NCBI RefSeq assembly: GCF_902806685.2
Contig: NC_048556.1
Span: 1,240,001-1,304,000 of the forward strand
DNA: 64,000 nucleotides
Direction of reading: 5' to 3'
Source: Maniola hyperantus
Lineage: Eukaryota; Arthropoda; Insecta; Lepidoptera; Nymphalidae
Of this stretch, positions 22,801 through 31,100 are shown piece after piece. Each line of letters starts with the position of its first letter. The stretch's first letter is position 1. The translations under genes were made by a program, and so were the position numbers. The notes under the pieces are model-generated. The model saw only the letters and a program-made list of their open reading frames with translations. It did no database searches and was not told the DNA's origin.

Positions 22801-25169
22801 TGTCTAAAGATCGAACGTTCATCACTTTTGGCGGCGTAGGTACTACGTTTTGTATGACGGCCACTTCGAATAATTGTATTATTACGAAAACAAATACGAA
22901 TTGAATTCGAATGACGCCCTAATTCGTACCTATTTTATTCTACGATCACACGGCTAGCTATTTAGAACACTCATTGTCGACAAAAGCAGCAACAAATGAC
23001 TCGATATAGAGAGCGCAGTAATTGGCACTTATCAGTTATCAGCTGAATTATATCACAATTAATTAGGGTTGTCACCGCACGCCGCCGCGCGTCGGCGCCG
23101 CCCCCGGCACGCCACGCCACGCCACGCTGCCTTGTGGCGCCCACGCGTTTAATTGATCGATTCCTCGAATACAACCCTAAGCGATGATCCTAATCTATCG
23201 ATATACTTAACAAGTTGTTTACCAATAATTATTAATTTATTACCCTATTTACTTAGCTATTAGAAAAACAGTTTCAATATCAGCTTAGTGGGGGTTTCAT
23301 CATCATCATCCTTATGATGATCAACCCATCGCCGGTTTTGCTACCTACTGGTCTCAGAATGAGCAGGATTTTGTCTTCTGATTACTTCACCGCTACACCT
23401 AGCGATATTAATAACAAATAACTCCAAAAAGTTAGAGGTGCGTGCCTGCGATCGAACCCCTAACCTCCCAATAGGGAGCGATCGAACCCCTAACCTCCCA
23501 ATAGGGAGCGACGTTTTAAGCACTAGGCTATCACAACTATATCATGTACATACCTACTAGTGTTAAGCGTACAAAATAACTTCTCACGCGCTAAACCATT
23601 TTAAAAGTGAAAAAACAACATACTTAAATCTAAAACGTCATCGAGGCCACCGCAGCGAGGCACTGTACCCAACATGCTGGCAGCATTACCCCTTTGGATG
23701 GCCAAACTAATTCTTTGACCAAGGTAGCTGCCAGCTCTCGGGTCCCCGGTTGACTCGATAACCCTTTTCGAAATTTCCTCCACACCCAAAAGGCACGAAG
23801 ATGTGTTATATTATATCATAATTATTGTCATATCACAAGTACGATTTTAGTCCTTATTTCAAAGGTGAACCGAAACTTTTGACATGACAGTTAACCCATA
23901 GAGTTAAAATGGCGCGTGAGACGTCATTTTGTACGGACTACGTGTACCTACCTATAGATTAGCCTAATTTGGTCAGGTAACTACCATGCTGTACCTGACG
24001 ATGAAGGAGACCAAGTGGATGGTCATCATGAGCCAGCTGTCGGACACGCTGATGCTGCTGAACTACGTGCTGGACCCCGTGCTGTACGTGCTGATGCGGC
24101 AGCGGCGGCAGGGCGACGTCAGCACGCTGTGCCACTCCATTGCGGACTGCTTCAAGAGGGTAAAGCTTTTTCATTTCTTCTTTTTAGGGGAAAAAACCAG
24201 TCAAGTGCGAGTCAGACTCGCGCACCGAGGGTTCCGTACTCAGGTATATTTTTCGACGTTTTGCATTATAAATTAAAAACTACTTATTAAGTACCTATTG
24301 TGTACCTAGTGCATAGGTGCTTCGGAATCCTGGCGCCATGTCCAACTCGGAGGCTTTATGGACAGCATCAATATGCTGAGTGGTGTCCACCGCGCCATGG
24401 AGGGAGGAATCAGCGCTATAAGTGCGCGGACAATGATACATTGTGCGTCGTTTGGGCGACAGTAATGGTCGCCGTCGCGCGTCGTCCGCCGCGCACAATG
24501 GACACATTTGCAATTTAAATGTTCAACTAGTACTAGACACAACTTGCTTATACGCTATAATGATTAATGAAACAGTAGCTAAAGCACCTCAATCATGTCA
24601 TAAGCCCGAGTTGCCTGGTAGAGATCGCTTCAAAGCGATAAGGCCGATAATTGTATGTACTACTTACTATGTAGGTACAGACTTCTTTTTTAGGGTTCGT
24701 ACCTCAAAAGGGAAAAAGGAACCTTGACCGGTTACTCCAGTTCTCCTACGGATCTTCTCATTTCTGATAGACCTGTATAGTAGCCGACATGAAAAGAAAA
24801 TAAATATTGTACTTACATCGACTTTTAGAATGAGATTTCGGCTTCGTAGAGCGTTGTTTTTGTCACTCATACCTAATTAGGTATGAGTGACAAAAACAAA
24901 CCTATGTGACGTTTTGTCGGTTCCAACGACAGGGACAACGCTCTACGATACCGCATCTCTTTCGATCGATGTACAATATTTCCTGCCGGGTAAGTACCTA
25001 TTGTACCTACTAGCTGTTGATGTTCTTCCTCCAGAACCACAAAACATCGACGGAGTCCATGAAGACGTCGTGCTGCCCGCAGGAGACCGTGGTCGTCAGC
25101 GACAGCTCCGGCGCAGAGATGCGACCGCTGCGGCCGCCCGTCTGCGCCACCATCAAGTTCGACGACTGA
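7517..25169 (+). CDS. Prostaglandin E2 receptor-like GPCR
   Basis: Six coding exons (7517-7819, 9406-9585, 17258-17441, 18506-18747, 23977-24159, 25035-25169) join in frame to 408 aa ending in TGA. Seven membrane segments lie near residues 53-75, 86-108, 126-148, 169-192, 213-240, 286-308 and 316-342. The N-terminus has three N-glycosylation sequons (N25, N33, N36). TM3 ends in ERYLAL at 148-153; C125 or C126 and C201 could form the usual TM3-ECL2 disulfide. TM6 has CWLP and TM7 has NYVLDPVLY. The LDP motif and the ERY form are prostanoid-receptor-like, and the best fit from memory is the insect PGE2 receptor family related to vertebrate EP4. Its role would be plasma-membrane reception of eicosanoids, probably in haemocyte immunity. 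The Arg expected in TM7 of vertebrate prostanoid receptors is not present: the aligned residue is T327. I am sure of the GPCR class and less sure of the ligand. Confidence 0.85.
7885..8187 (-). mobile_element. tRNA-derived SINE (family A), reverse
   Basis: On the minus strand it has a tRNA-like head (tagcctagtggtt ... gggttcaacccc at about 8125-8180), the body aaacctgcatg...gagagttct and a (ATG)n-type tail near 7890. It lies in the first coding intron of the receptor. Confidence 0.7.
8188..8600 (-). mobile_element. LINE 3' region, reverse
   Basis: The sequence from tataacaataaaacttaaag to about cctgccggctcaatgagc recurs at 26333-26605. Minus-strand translations read like a decayed retrotransposon C-terminus (ENAASVLGTIPRS). 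The reading frame is broken by stops. Confidence 0.5.
9225..9300. repeat. Fragment of MITE family W
   Basis: The words cggcatcaatcattattac and tctcaattgttgtgattgg recur at 12085-12260, 18770-18905 and, reversed, 59990-60110. It is a short non-coding dispersed element. Confidence 0.45.
9406..9585 (+). CDS. GPCR exon: rest of TM2, ECL1, TM3, ERY motif
   Basis: Acceptor ctgtggcag, donor gtaccc, phase 0 on both sides, 60 codons (residues 102-161). The conserved HWYCC at the top of TM3 and ERYLALTRPF at its base lie here. A non-spliced reading continues for only a few codons after the donor before a stop. Confidence 0.85.
9600..9790 (-). mobile_element. Two LINE tail fragments
   Basis: The first, at 9608-9655, reads reverse to the ctagtctat / cagccaagcgctag tail seen at 60375-60405. 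The second, at about 9735-9790, reads reverse to the RTE-type end tggacgtctatcggttgatgatgatg seen at 45940-45975. Both are short 3' remnants. Confidence 0.4.
10078..10625 (+). mobile_element. Two Helitron-like (Lep1-type) repeats in tandem
   Basis: One degenerate copy spans about 10078-10290 and a better one 10412-10625. The better copy opens with ttataaaatgtgaaagtgtg and ends cgcggacgaagtcgcaggcatcagctagt. The second ORF inside is repeat-derived, not a gene. Confidence 0.5.
11030..11235. repeat. Hairpin MITE (family H1)
   Basis: Inverted arms gtagagcgttgtccctgtcg (about 11092) and gacagagacaacgctctac (about 11179) flank a short loop. Outer arms include acatcgacctttagaa and ttctaaaggccgatgta. 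Confidence 0.6.
11308..11465. repeat. GC-rich palindromic MITE
   Basis: Inverted arms tcgagatgg/ccatctcga and agatggcaatcgggg (11319) and ccccgattgccatct (about 11421) bracket GC-rich sequence containing gcgggtgtgcgg. A half copy lies at about 61575-61690. Confidence 0.6.
11695..11965. repeat. Hairpin MITE (family H1), expanded copy
   Basis: Inverted arms tagagcgttgtctctgtcg (about 11738) and gacagagacaacgctcta (about 11790) are visible, with outer arms gcagaaaatat and atattttctgc. The interior to about 11930 is unrelated. This is another member of the family at 625 and 22630. Confidence 0.5.
12085..12260. repeat. MITE family W
   Basis: The sequence gggcgatttcgtaaaacctg ... gcaatcgcgcag matches 18770-18905 and, reversed, 59990-60110. 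It contains several short CCAAT-like aaccaatc and gattgg words in opposite orientations. No coding capacity. Confidence 0.5.
12603..12687. repeat. Two consecutive perfect hairpins
   Basis: Positions 12603-12620 and 12623-12640 form a perfect 18-bp inverted repeat (taagtcaaagtcaaatca) with a 2-nt spacer. Positions 12648-12662 and 12673-12687 form a perfect 15-bp inverted repeat (tacctacctattttg) with a 10-nt loop. Confidence 0.8.
13330..13369. repeat. Short tandem array of acctaggtac
   Basis: Four copies of the 10-bp unit acctaggtac run head to tail. The unit contains the palindrome cctagg, and gtac-ac junctions link the copies. Confidence 0.85.
13788..14009. repeat. Palindromic MITE
   Basis: The ends gacaaaaactgagtggacgtt and (reverse) gacaaaaaactcagtgggcgtt are inverted. 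Further in, atcacaaaggaaactttt-like and aaaagatttttgtgatt words also pair. Non-coding. Confidence 0.55.
14262..14999. mobile_element. CGCG-rich palindromic element 1
   Basis: 35-bp terminal inverted repeats at 14262-14296 and 14965-14999 differ by one base. They begin taagagcctg and end with tacgcgcga. The flanking base pairs are compatible with a TA (or TTA/TAA) target duplication. The interior carries repeated acgcgcg/cgcgcgt words and a nested hairpin (14614-14782). No long ORF, so it is presumably non-autonomous. Confidence 0.75.
14614..14782. mobile_element. Nested C-run hairpin MITE
   Basis: Arms of about 65 bp (from ccccccaattgtgtaagaat at 14615; right arm ending acacaatggggggg at 14782) are nearly perfect inverted copies around a central ~35-nt loop. 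It interrupts the CGCG-rich element, so it inserted later. The flanking ctg on each side may be a 3-bp target duplication. Confidence 0.7.
15000..15377. mobile_element. CGCG-rich palindromic element 2
   Basis: 28-bp inverted arms at 15003-15030 and 15344-15371 (beginning cttgtccagaaggagcg) differ by one base. The interior repeats acgcgcga/tcgcgcgt words. It directly abuts element 1, sharing the tta at 14997-14999. The two elements share style (gtccaga core, CGCG words) but not the same ends. Confidence 0.75.
15380..15560. repeat. MITE family E (cgtatttg hairpin)
   Basis: The words gcactcatctgtg, ttcgtatttgtacggattcg, gacggcca and gaatgagtgcac recur at 22840-22920, 43105-43320 and 57820-57960. 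Central cgtatttgtacgg / ccgtacaaatacg arms form a hairpin. Confidence 0.55.
15765..15935. repeat. MITE family F
   Basis: Its outer ends pair (ccattgtacacaatctctaaac against gtttagagatcgtgtacaa). The interior contains ttgcttgcggaaaaggatag. A second copy at about 34155-34285 carries the same interior in the opposite sense. Confidence 0.6.
16373..17112 (+). mobile_element. Two Helitron-like (Lep1-type) repeats
   Basis: Copies at about 16373-16563 and 16912-17112 are separated by unique-looking sequence. Each carries aaatgc/aaatgat...gtgtctgt near the start and tccacgcggacgaa-like sequence near the end. The second runs up to the tandem duplication before the next receptor exon. Confidence 0.5.
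17115..17228 (+). repeat. 57-bp tandem duplication next to a splice acceptor
   Basis: The unit starting acgtcgtcttattggtttag is present twice (17115-17171, 17172-17228) with no visible difference. It ends 29 bp before the acceptor of the TM4 exon, so it duplicates any branch-point sequence within it. Confidence 0.85.
17258..17441 (+). CDS. GPCR exon: TM4, ECL2, start of TM5
   Basis: Acceptor ggtttgtgcag, donor gtaagt, starting phase 0 and ending phase 1. It encodes residues 162-222 plus one base of G223. It includes the TM4 Trp-rich stretch (SWVWAAALTC) and the ECL2 cysteine C201. Confidence 0.85.
17475..17580 (+). mobile_element. Decayed RTE-type LINE fragment
   Basis: gttggggtcccaaat ... 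gacaacctcgcacc ... gcgttggcagaccccc is a degraded match to the coding 3' region of the better copy at 45700-45960. Confidence 0.45.
18100..18425. repeat. Two dispersed-repeat fragments
   Basis: The part near 18110-18190 resembles the LINE/SINE tail (tctaaagcacttgtaaaag) also at 44960-45020. The part at 18240-18420 has a short open frame (residues EEPPMRCRLFRNLLIRP) that I associate with a common lepidopteran repeat rather than a host exon. It is not joined to any splice-compatible exon. Confidence 0.35.
18506..18747 (+). CDS. GPCR exon: TM5 end, ICL3, TM6
   Basis: Acceptor ttgttgacag, donor gtaaca, starting phase 1 and ending phase 0. It encodes the rest of TM5 (TFLCLVLVYCNLAVI), a long basic third intracellular loop (residues about 244-283, several Arg and His) and TM6 with FMICWLPQM. 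Confidence 0.85.
18770..18905. repeat. MITE family W
   Basis: gcatcaatcatggccacaatc ... ttggctgaatttgtggtattc ... cagccaatcgaga matches 12085-12260. It lies just after the TM6 exon in the intron. Confidence 0.5.
19275..19460. mobile_element. MITE with TAAGTCCCG ends
   Basis: The left end ataagtcccgaaaattgcta and right end (reverse) ataagtcccgcaaattgcta form imperfect terminal inverted repeats. The first copy is at 6340-6540. Confidence 0.65.
19670..19780 (+). mobile_element. RTE-type LINE 3' end with (TGA)n
   Basis: The frame reads AQDRGVWK-like residues but shifts, then ends gtggacttctatcagcttgatgatgatgatga. The triplet TGATGA tail is typical of RTE retrotransposons; the full C-terminal frame is better preserved at 45700-45975. 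Confidence 0.55.
20836..20999. mobile_element. Hairpin MITE (TGGCGCGTGAGGAGT family)
   Basis: Perfect 22-bp inverted arms at 20849-20870 and 20963-20984 are followed inward by gcatgtcaaaagtacg and cgtacttttgacatg. The whole element folds on itself. Copies: about 23570-23940 (interrupted) and about 33890-34035. Confidence 0.75.
21770..22025 (-). repeat. Dispersed ~0.5 kb repeat, reverse partial copy
   Basis: tttgatcctaaagtgataaa, gatcgataagtgcaataaa and tctcgcttggtgtgaaata are the reverse of words in 1975-2510. The CRE-like palindromes of the first copy are missing here. Confidence 0.5.
22625..22920. repeat. Hairpin H1 element joined to a family E fragment
   Basis: At 22695-22745 gacagagacaacgctctac and gtagagcgttgtctctatc form an inverted pair. 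Outer arms tagtacctacaatacgcggccgaaagtgatgaac and gttcatcacttttggcggcgtaggtacta also pair. From about 22840 a family E piece (gacggccacttcgaa) follows. Confidence 0.55.
23298..23545 (-). mobile_element. SINE (family A) with internal 30-bp duplication
   Basis: This is a reverse SINE. The tRNA-like B-box region gatcgaacccctaacctccc is duplicated exactly (23450-23479 and 23480-23509). The (CATCAT)n tail lies at 23298-23312. Confidence 0.65.
23570..23940. mobile_element. Hairpin MITE interrupted by a LINE fragment
   Basis: The ends gtacaaaataacttctcacgcg and cgcgtgagacgtcattttgtac are inverted and match the family at 20836. About 23606-23800 is a reverse LINE 3' piece reading GNAASMLGTVPRCGGLDD on the minus strand. 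The LINE inserted into the hairpin element or the copy is a composite. Confidence 0.55.
23977..24159 (+). CDS. GPCR exon: end of TM6 region, TM7, helix 8
   Basis: Acceptor ttggtcag, donor gtaaag, phase 0 on both sides, 61 codons (residues 304-364). TM7 reads DTLMLLNYVLDPVLYVLM, followed by the basic MRQRRQ that begins helix 8. The acceptor-proximal bases gtaact mimic a donor but the coding frame is clean. Confidence 0.85.
24765..24985. repeat. Hairpin MITE (family H1)
   Basis: A near-perfect centre tcactcatacctaattaggtatgagtga is flanked by gtagagcgttgtttttg and caacgctctac arms. The outer ends acatcgacttttagaatgag and ctctttcgatcgatgt also pair. It ends about 50 bp before the last receptor exon. 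Confidence 0.6.
25035..25169 (+). CDS. GPCR last coding exon, C-terminal tail
   Basis: Acceptor ttcttcctccag; 44 codons and TGA at 25167-25169. The tail has a Cys pair (CC, residues 377-378; possible palmitoylation) and several Ser/Thr, and ends in KFDD. Candidate poly-A signals AATAAA lie at 25337 and 26009. Confidence 0.8.
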   Translation, partial: NHKTSTESMKTSCCPQETVVVSDSSGAEMRPLRPPVCATIKFDD

Positions 25170-26332
25170 CCGCCGCACGTCGCGACAGGCGACGCGACCG
25201 GCGACGCGACCCGCGACTGACTCGGACCAAACCACTGCGACATGCGTGTAGATAAGCATATTATGTGCACCAAAACTGCTATCTACTTCTAACTAAAAAT
25301 AGACATTAGATACCAATAGACAAAGTTCAGATGGTCAATAAATATCGCGTTTTGTGTATTAGGTACTCATGGTAAAGGCACAAATTCACGATGCTCCTAC
25401 AAAAATGAAGTAGAGTGGTCTTTTTCGTTCATCCACTCAGAGCCATCGATGTCTCAGCTGTTTACGAAACTTTAAGGACAAGTAGTTTAGGTACGTCATA
25501 CGTGGGTATTTGTTTCAACTAGTTTTTAAAATATCCTATTTAAGTAGGTACATACCTAAACTAAGTAAACATCTTTGTTATATTTCTATTGTTTTGGTTT
25601 AGGTGTAAGTACCTACCTTTACTTTTTTATTTACCTACTTATCTTAAACATCAGAAGGTAGTTTTATCCTGTTTCAAAATGCTGGTTCAAAATTATTCGT
25701 TTCCTAGACCACTTCATTTAATTACTTGGACAAAGTATTTACCATCGTGATTGTCTCGGATTTGCAACTTTTTTATTAGAATCGCAAGTGAAATCAAAGA
25801 GTCAGAGCTTTATAGTAGTTGTATAGGTAACATAAGTTCATAGTCATATTTTTGTACAAAACTTATGTAAGACATTAATAATTAGATGCAAATATAATAT
25901 TGTCTAGTCTATAAGCGTCTTGAAACTAGTGACTTGTACCTAAGCATGTAGGTGTAAGTTATACCTAAGTCAAACTTCTTACAAACGTAAATATCTAGTA
26001 CCTACCTAAATAAAAGTACCCATTCGCTCTAACACCAATATTTAGAGATCAAAAATTAAAAATATTAAGTACAGGCCTATCTTATGTATATTTTTGATAT
26101 TATTTTTTTATTTGTATAATAATTAAATAGATCGTAATAGGTAGGTAGTAGGTAGGTATACACAGTTTATGTTTAAGAGGAATATTGTAACTTTACAGTT
26201 TTATCAATTCAGGGCACTCAGGTAGGTATGCATAATCCTGATTGTAATTTACTCTCTGATTGCTTTTACGGTAGGTACCTACCTACTTTTATTACCTACA
26301 TACCATACATTTTTTTTAAATGATAATATTAC
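25170..26332 (+). other. Probable 3' UTR and AT-rich spacer
   Basis: There is no ORF of note and few repeats. Many gtaggtac/ctacct words are scattered, as elsewhere in the window. AATAAA at 25337-25342 and 26009-26014 are candidate poly-A signals for the receptor; which is used cannot be told. Confidence 0.3.
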
Positions 26333-26605
26333 AATAAAACTTAAAGCTAGCCTTATCTAATTACTATACAAATCATGCCCGCGTGGAATGGTGCCAAGAA
26401 TACTGTCTGCATTTCCGCGCTGGACAGCCAGGCTGATCCGTTGTGCAAAAAATGAGCCAGCCCTTCTGTCACCAGATGAGGCTTTTAATCGCGGTGAAAT
26501 GTCTCGTACATTTTTTTTGCACTAAGACTCCATGGCCCCAGGGTCTCCACGGCAAACAGAACAAAAATGTAACTCTCGATAAGAGAGGCATACTTGCGCC
26601 GCTTG
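26333..26605 (-). mobile_element. LINE 3' region, reverse
   Basis: This is a second copy of 8188-8470: caataaaacttaaagctagcc, ggaatggtgccaagaa, ctggacag, gagccagcccttctg, aactctcgataagagaggc. Confidence 0.5.
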
Positions 26606-26608
26606 CCG

Positions 26609-26695
26609 TTACGATAATATATTATACAATAATATATATACGATAATATATTATATATACTACGATATATTATACGATAATATATATACAAATGT
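26609..26695. repeat. TA-rich tandem array (acgataatatatta)n
   Basis: Degenerate tandem copies of an about 16-bp unit with the word cgataatatatta, almost pure A/T. It follows directly on the LINE tail. Confidence 0.7.
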
Positions 26696-26755
26696 AATAT
26701 TATGTTAATATTAGGTACTTACCTAGCTAGATTTGTTGTTTATTATGATTATTAA

Positions 26756-27052
26756 CATCATCATCATCATGATTAACCCATCGCTGGCTCACAACTGAGC
26801 ACGGGTCTTCTCTCAGAACGAGAAGAGTTTGGCCATAGTCTTGGCAGACTTCACACACCCTTGAGAACAACATGGAGAACTCTCAAGCGTGCAGGTTTCC
26901 TTAGGTACCATGTTTTCCTTCACCGTTGATATTGAATTTGTGCAAACAAGTGATAATACATAACTCCAAAAAGTTAAAGATGCGTGCCCGGGATCGAACC
27001 CCCGATCTCCTGAATAGGAGGCGAACGTCTTAACCACTTGGCTATCAGGCTT
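26756..27052 (-). mobile_element. tRNA-derived SINE (family A), reverse
   Basis: A (CATCAT)n tail is at the left. The tRNA-like head at about 26988-27050 reads, on the minus strand, tagccaagtggttaaga and gggttcgatcccggg (A and B boxes). It is one of the best preserved copies. Confidence 0.75.
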
Positions 27053-27647
27053 ATAAATATAGGTAGGTAGGTATAAATTAACTATTATTGTTTAAAGATG
27101 CACCTATCTAATGAGAATAGATCTGAATTAAGTATTAACCTATTTTGTATTTTTAATAACACCTACTTTGCTATTATTTTTACTAAACAGTAATAAACTT
27201 ATAGCTCATCATTCAAATTCGAAAATTCATTCTTATCCTCACCTAAAGATATTAAATAAAATCTAAAGATCTTGTACTTATTAAAATACGATCGGAACCT
27301 AACTATATGTTGATATAATAATATATAAAATGTATATTTTTGAATATCTTTATAACAGTATATTGGATGTAACTGAACTATATGATCTTATATATGATCC
27401 ATTCCTAAGCTATGGTTGAGTGATTTATGTACCGTACCTATTCAAAATTATTATTGCGATATTTTTTTTGGAATCTAAGAAATTGTACCTATGATTAAAG
27501 TGAATAAATTGGTGCCATAAAGAGTTTATTTTGATTTTACCAAAAAATGTTATGATTTTATGAAAAACCGAAAAAACTAGTAAACCAGTACAGTGGTTTG
27601 GCCGTGACTACCTACCTACTCCAGTCCTCCAGACTGGAGGACACACA

Positions 27648-27696
27648 CTCACACTCGAGTCAGGACTGGAGGCTCCACTCCTGACTCGAGTGTGAG
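27648..27696. repeat. Perfect 18-bp stem-loop
   Basis: ctcacactcgagtcagga (27648-27665) and its exact reverse complement (27679-27696) flank a 13-nt loop. A smaller stem, tccagtc(ct)ccagactgga, lies at its left. It is about 400 bp upstream of the arfaptin start codon. Confidence 0.8.
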
Positions 27697-28094
27697 CAAC
27701 CAACAACGGTACTTTTCCGGTTCGCATGCCGCATAGTCGTACCCGGCCGTTCATATCAGGCATAGCCGTGTTGGAGAACCGGATCCGGTGCCTGTTGTTA
27801 TCAGGTCGATTGTGCCCAGCCTTATAAAATTTAAAAAATAATGTCAACGTCACATTGCCATTGACGTTTGTTATTTTAATTTTTATCTGTGATCAATTAT
27901 TGTCAATCAATTGTTGTCAAATTGTCATTTGTCATTTATTATTTGTGTGAGTAAATGGTGAGTAATTTTCCGGTGGTAATTTTCGTATTTTAGACGGAAA
28001 ACATGCATTAGTTGTGAATGTAAACGTTGAATGCGTTATTTACACTTAAATCTATACAGCTAAATACTATATAGAAGATTTTTCCGGAAATAAT

Positions 28095-28105
28095 ATGTCC
28101 AAGTG
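28095..28105 (+). CDS. Arfip: Arfaptin exon 1, 11-nt coding start
   Basis: ATG followed by Ser, Lys and two bases of Trp, then the donor gtaagt. Phase 2 fits the next exon, which completes the Trp codon. An alternative upstream start by splicing cannot be excluded. Confidence 0.7.
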
Positions 28106-31100
28106 GTAAGTTAAGTTTTATACATCGTTTGTTTCGTAGAAATACAATACTTTCCGGATTTTAAGCGTGCGTGATTTTAAGCCTGTAAAATATACTAGGT
28201 AGATTTTGATCGCGCTTACTGTAGTATTCTTTCGTTTTTCTAGAATAGCTATAGTAATGTGTGTTAGTAGCAAAGATTTATTACATGATTGTTTCGTAGG
28301 CAATCGGAGCGAAGCATCCACGAAATGTTGAAGGATACTCCGCCGCTGCGCGAGTCGAGCGACTCTATCACGTCGGGCACGGAAGCCAAGTTCCCTACTT
28401 CGCGGTCCATGCCTTTCCCACCCGCATATGGTAAACATACCAATCGTTTATCACACATTAGTTGAACAAAGATCCTATATAATGAACTTGAATTTGAAAA
28501 TGCATTATTAACAGTTTTCATAGATAAAGAGAAAATTCATGGGTTTAAGGATAATTATATTTTAGATATCTACATTTCTATTTTAGATGATTTTTTGATA
28601 TTGTTAGAACTAAAAACTCCTTTTTACACATGAATAGTCTTTCTGAATGTTTTAAGGATGCTTATCTATATCCTTTCAGGTGCAACACTTGAGTATGAAA
28701 GACAGTAGATGAAGGATTTAACAGCTACAACCCAAACTGCTAGAAACTTGAGATTTTACATATAGATTTTCTTTAAAATGAAACTTTGCCTCACTGTTTA
28801 AAGCAAGTGATATTTAGTAATATGAAATCAAATACCACCTGCTTTAACTGCTTTCAAAGCCGAAAAATTTGATGTGCGTTAGAGGGACGGAACCCTAGAC
28901 AGCATCAGGCTAATCACTAAAGCTATCACTGTTTAGAAATAGAACTGAACGGCAGCTCCTTTTCAGCTCCCCCAGATGTATCTCAGAATGGCGCGCAGGG
29001 CTCGTCCACGCTGCTGCGCGCCGGCTCCACCAAGCTGGAGTCCATCAAGAACTGGAGTGTTTCCACGTACAAGTGCACCAAGCAGTTGCTGTACGAGAAA
29101 CTTGGCAAGAGCTCCCGCACCGTTGACACAGGTCGCCAAATCTTGTCCACAAATAAACAACCATCTTGATTAGACATGCCTTAAACATCATTTAAATTAG
29201 TCCATCCATTTTAGTTCCATGATACCATTGTTAGTTATTAGATTGGAATTTGTAAAGTCAATTACATGATTTTTTTAAAGTTAACTTGATCATTTTGCAA
29301 AGTTTACTTCATCATTTTGCAATCAACTGCCTCATTTTGTAAAGGTACTTGATCATTTTGCAAAGTCCACTTCATCATTTTTTGAAGTCAACTGCATCAT
29401 TCTCTAAAGTGACTTGATCATTTTGGAAAATCCACTTCATCATTTTGCAAGTCCACTTCATCATTTTGTAAAGTTGTTGGATTGGGTTAAATATTTTCAG
29501 AGCTAGAAGCGCAAATAGAGATGCTACGTGAAACTCAGCGCAAATACAACGGTGTGCTGCGCCTCAGCACTGCGCTGACCGCTCAGCTCACCGCCTCCTC
29601 CAGCACGCAGCGGGCGCTGGGAGAAGCTTTCGCGGAGCTCGCACAGAAGTCGCCTGAACTGCAAAACCAGTGAGATGACTTTATTTAATTTTCTAATATC
29701 ATTTTGAAAGTTTTAATTATAGATCAATTTTCTTTACAGCTTTTAGATAACTTAGCAAAGTTAACATAATATTATAAATTTTTCTGAAGTTAAGTTGTCA
29801 ATTCATTAGTTAACCAGTCAACCAATTGTTTTGTAATATTAACTTCATAATTAACAACTGTAAAGCTAACTCCATTCCATCATTTAATTTCATCATTTTG
29901 TAAAGTTAACTCGATCATTTTGTAAATACAAGTTCATCATTACAAAAATCACGTCATAATTTTGTAAAGGTAACTTATTTTTGGTTTATCTTGTAGTAGT
30001 AGTAACTTGTTGGGAGATGGTTCGACACACCACTGGTTGTCCCTCAGGTTCCTGTACAACGCGGACACGCAGCGCTCCCTCACGCGCAACTGTGACACGT
30101 TGCTGGCCGCGCTGCACTTCTTCAACAACGCACTCAACACTCTCACCAACCGGACTATGGAAGACACTCTATTGACTATACGACAGTACGAGGCTGCCAG
30201 GTAACTCTTTTTCTATCTGCATCGTATTCCAGATTCCTTATTGCTGAGGGTCATAGCTCGTATTCCCTTTTCATCACGGAACAGAAAGAACAGTGGAAGT
30301 GCAATTCACCAAAATTACTATAGGAACCGCTGTCGCCAAACTCATACAAATATACCGATAGTCATATATTGCACTACAAAGAAACAAATCATTTGATTTG
30401 TCGTTTAAGTTTAGTCAAAACTAGCCTACGTCACAGATTTGGAAATAAACCCTGACGCTCTAGAAATAAGATTTATTTTGCTTTAGCGGAAGAACGTATT
30501 TACGAGCTATAGTCACACTCACGTCACACTAGATTCAATTGTCCAATTAATTCCGCTACTTGACCATAGATGGCGGTATTCTAAGTAGTAGCAATTATAA
30601 ACTTAATTACTTTAAACATATGGTTGACATTTGCGTGATCGGTCGATTTTTTTTCCTCCTCAGTTAAGGCTGCACCACGTAGCTCAATGAATTACCTATC
30701 GATATCGATAGATACTCGTTATTTTGTTCATTCGCAAAAATAAAATTAAAAAAGGTAATTATAAAATTGAATAAAAGTGCTGGTATGTATGCATGCCTTT
30801 TACAAGTATGCACAATAAATACTGCAACGTATGAAAATAGATAAATTTTATTTATTGCCCTTGAAATAAAACATATTTGTTAAGAAACTGGCGTTTCGAA
30901 AGTCTTATTTTTAATTTTAATAAATGGTGTATGCGAACATTTATGTATATATTTTTCGACTATTGCCTTCATCAAATCGTGATTAGACGCAGGAATCTCC
31001 GAATCACCTTGTCTTTTTGAAGAACCTGGAGTGACCACATTTATCATTTTGTGGCTGAAACCAAAATTAAATTTTGAGAATAAATCCGTACTAATATTAT

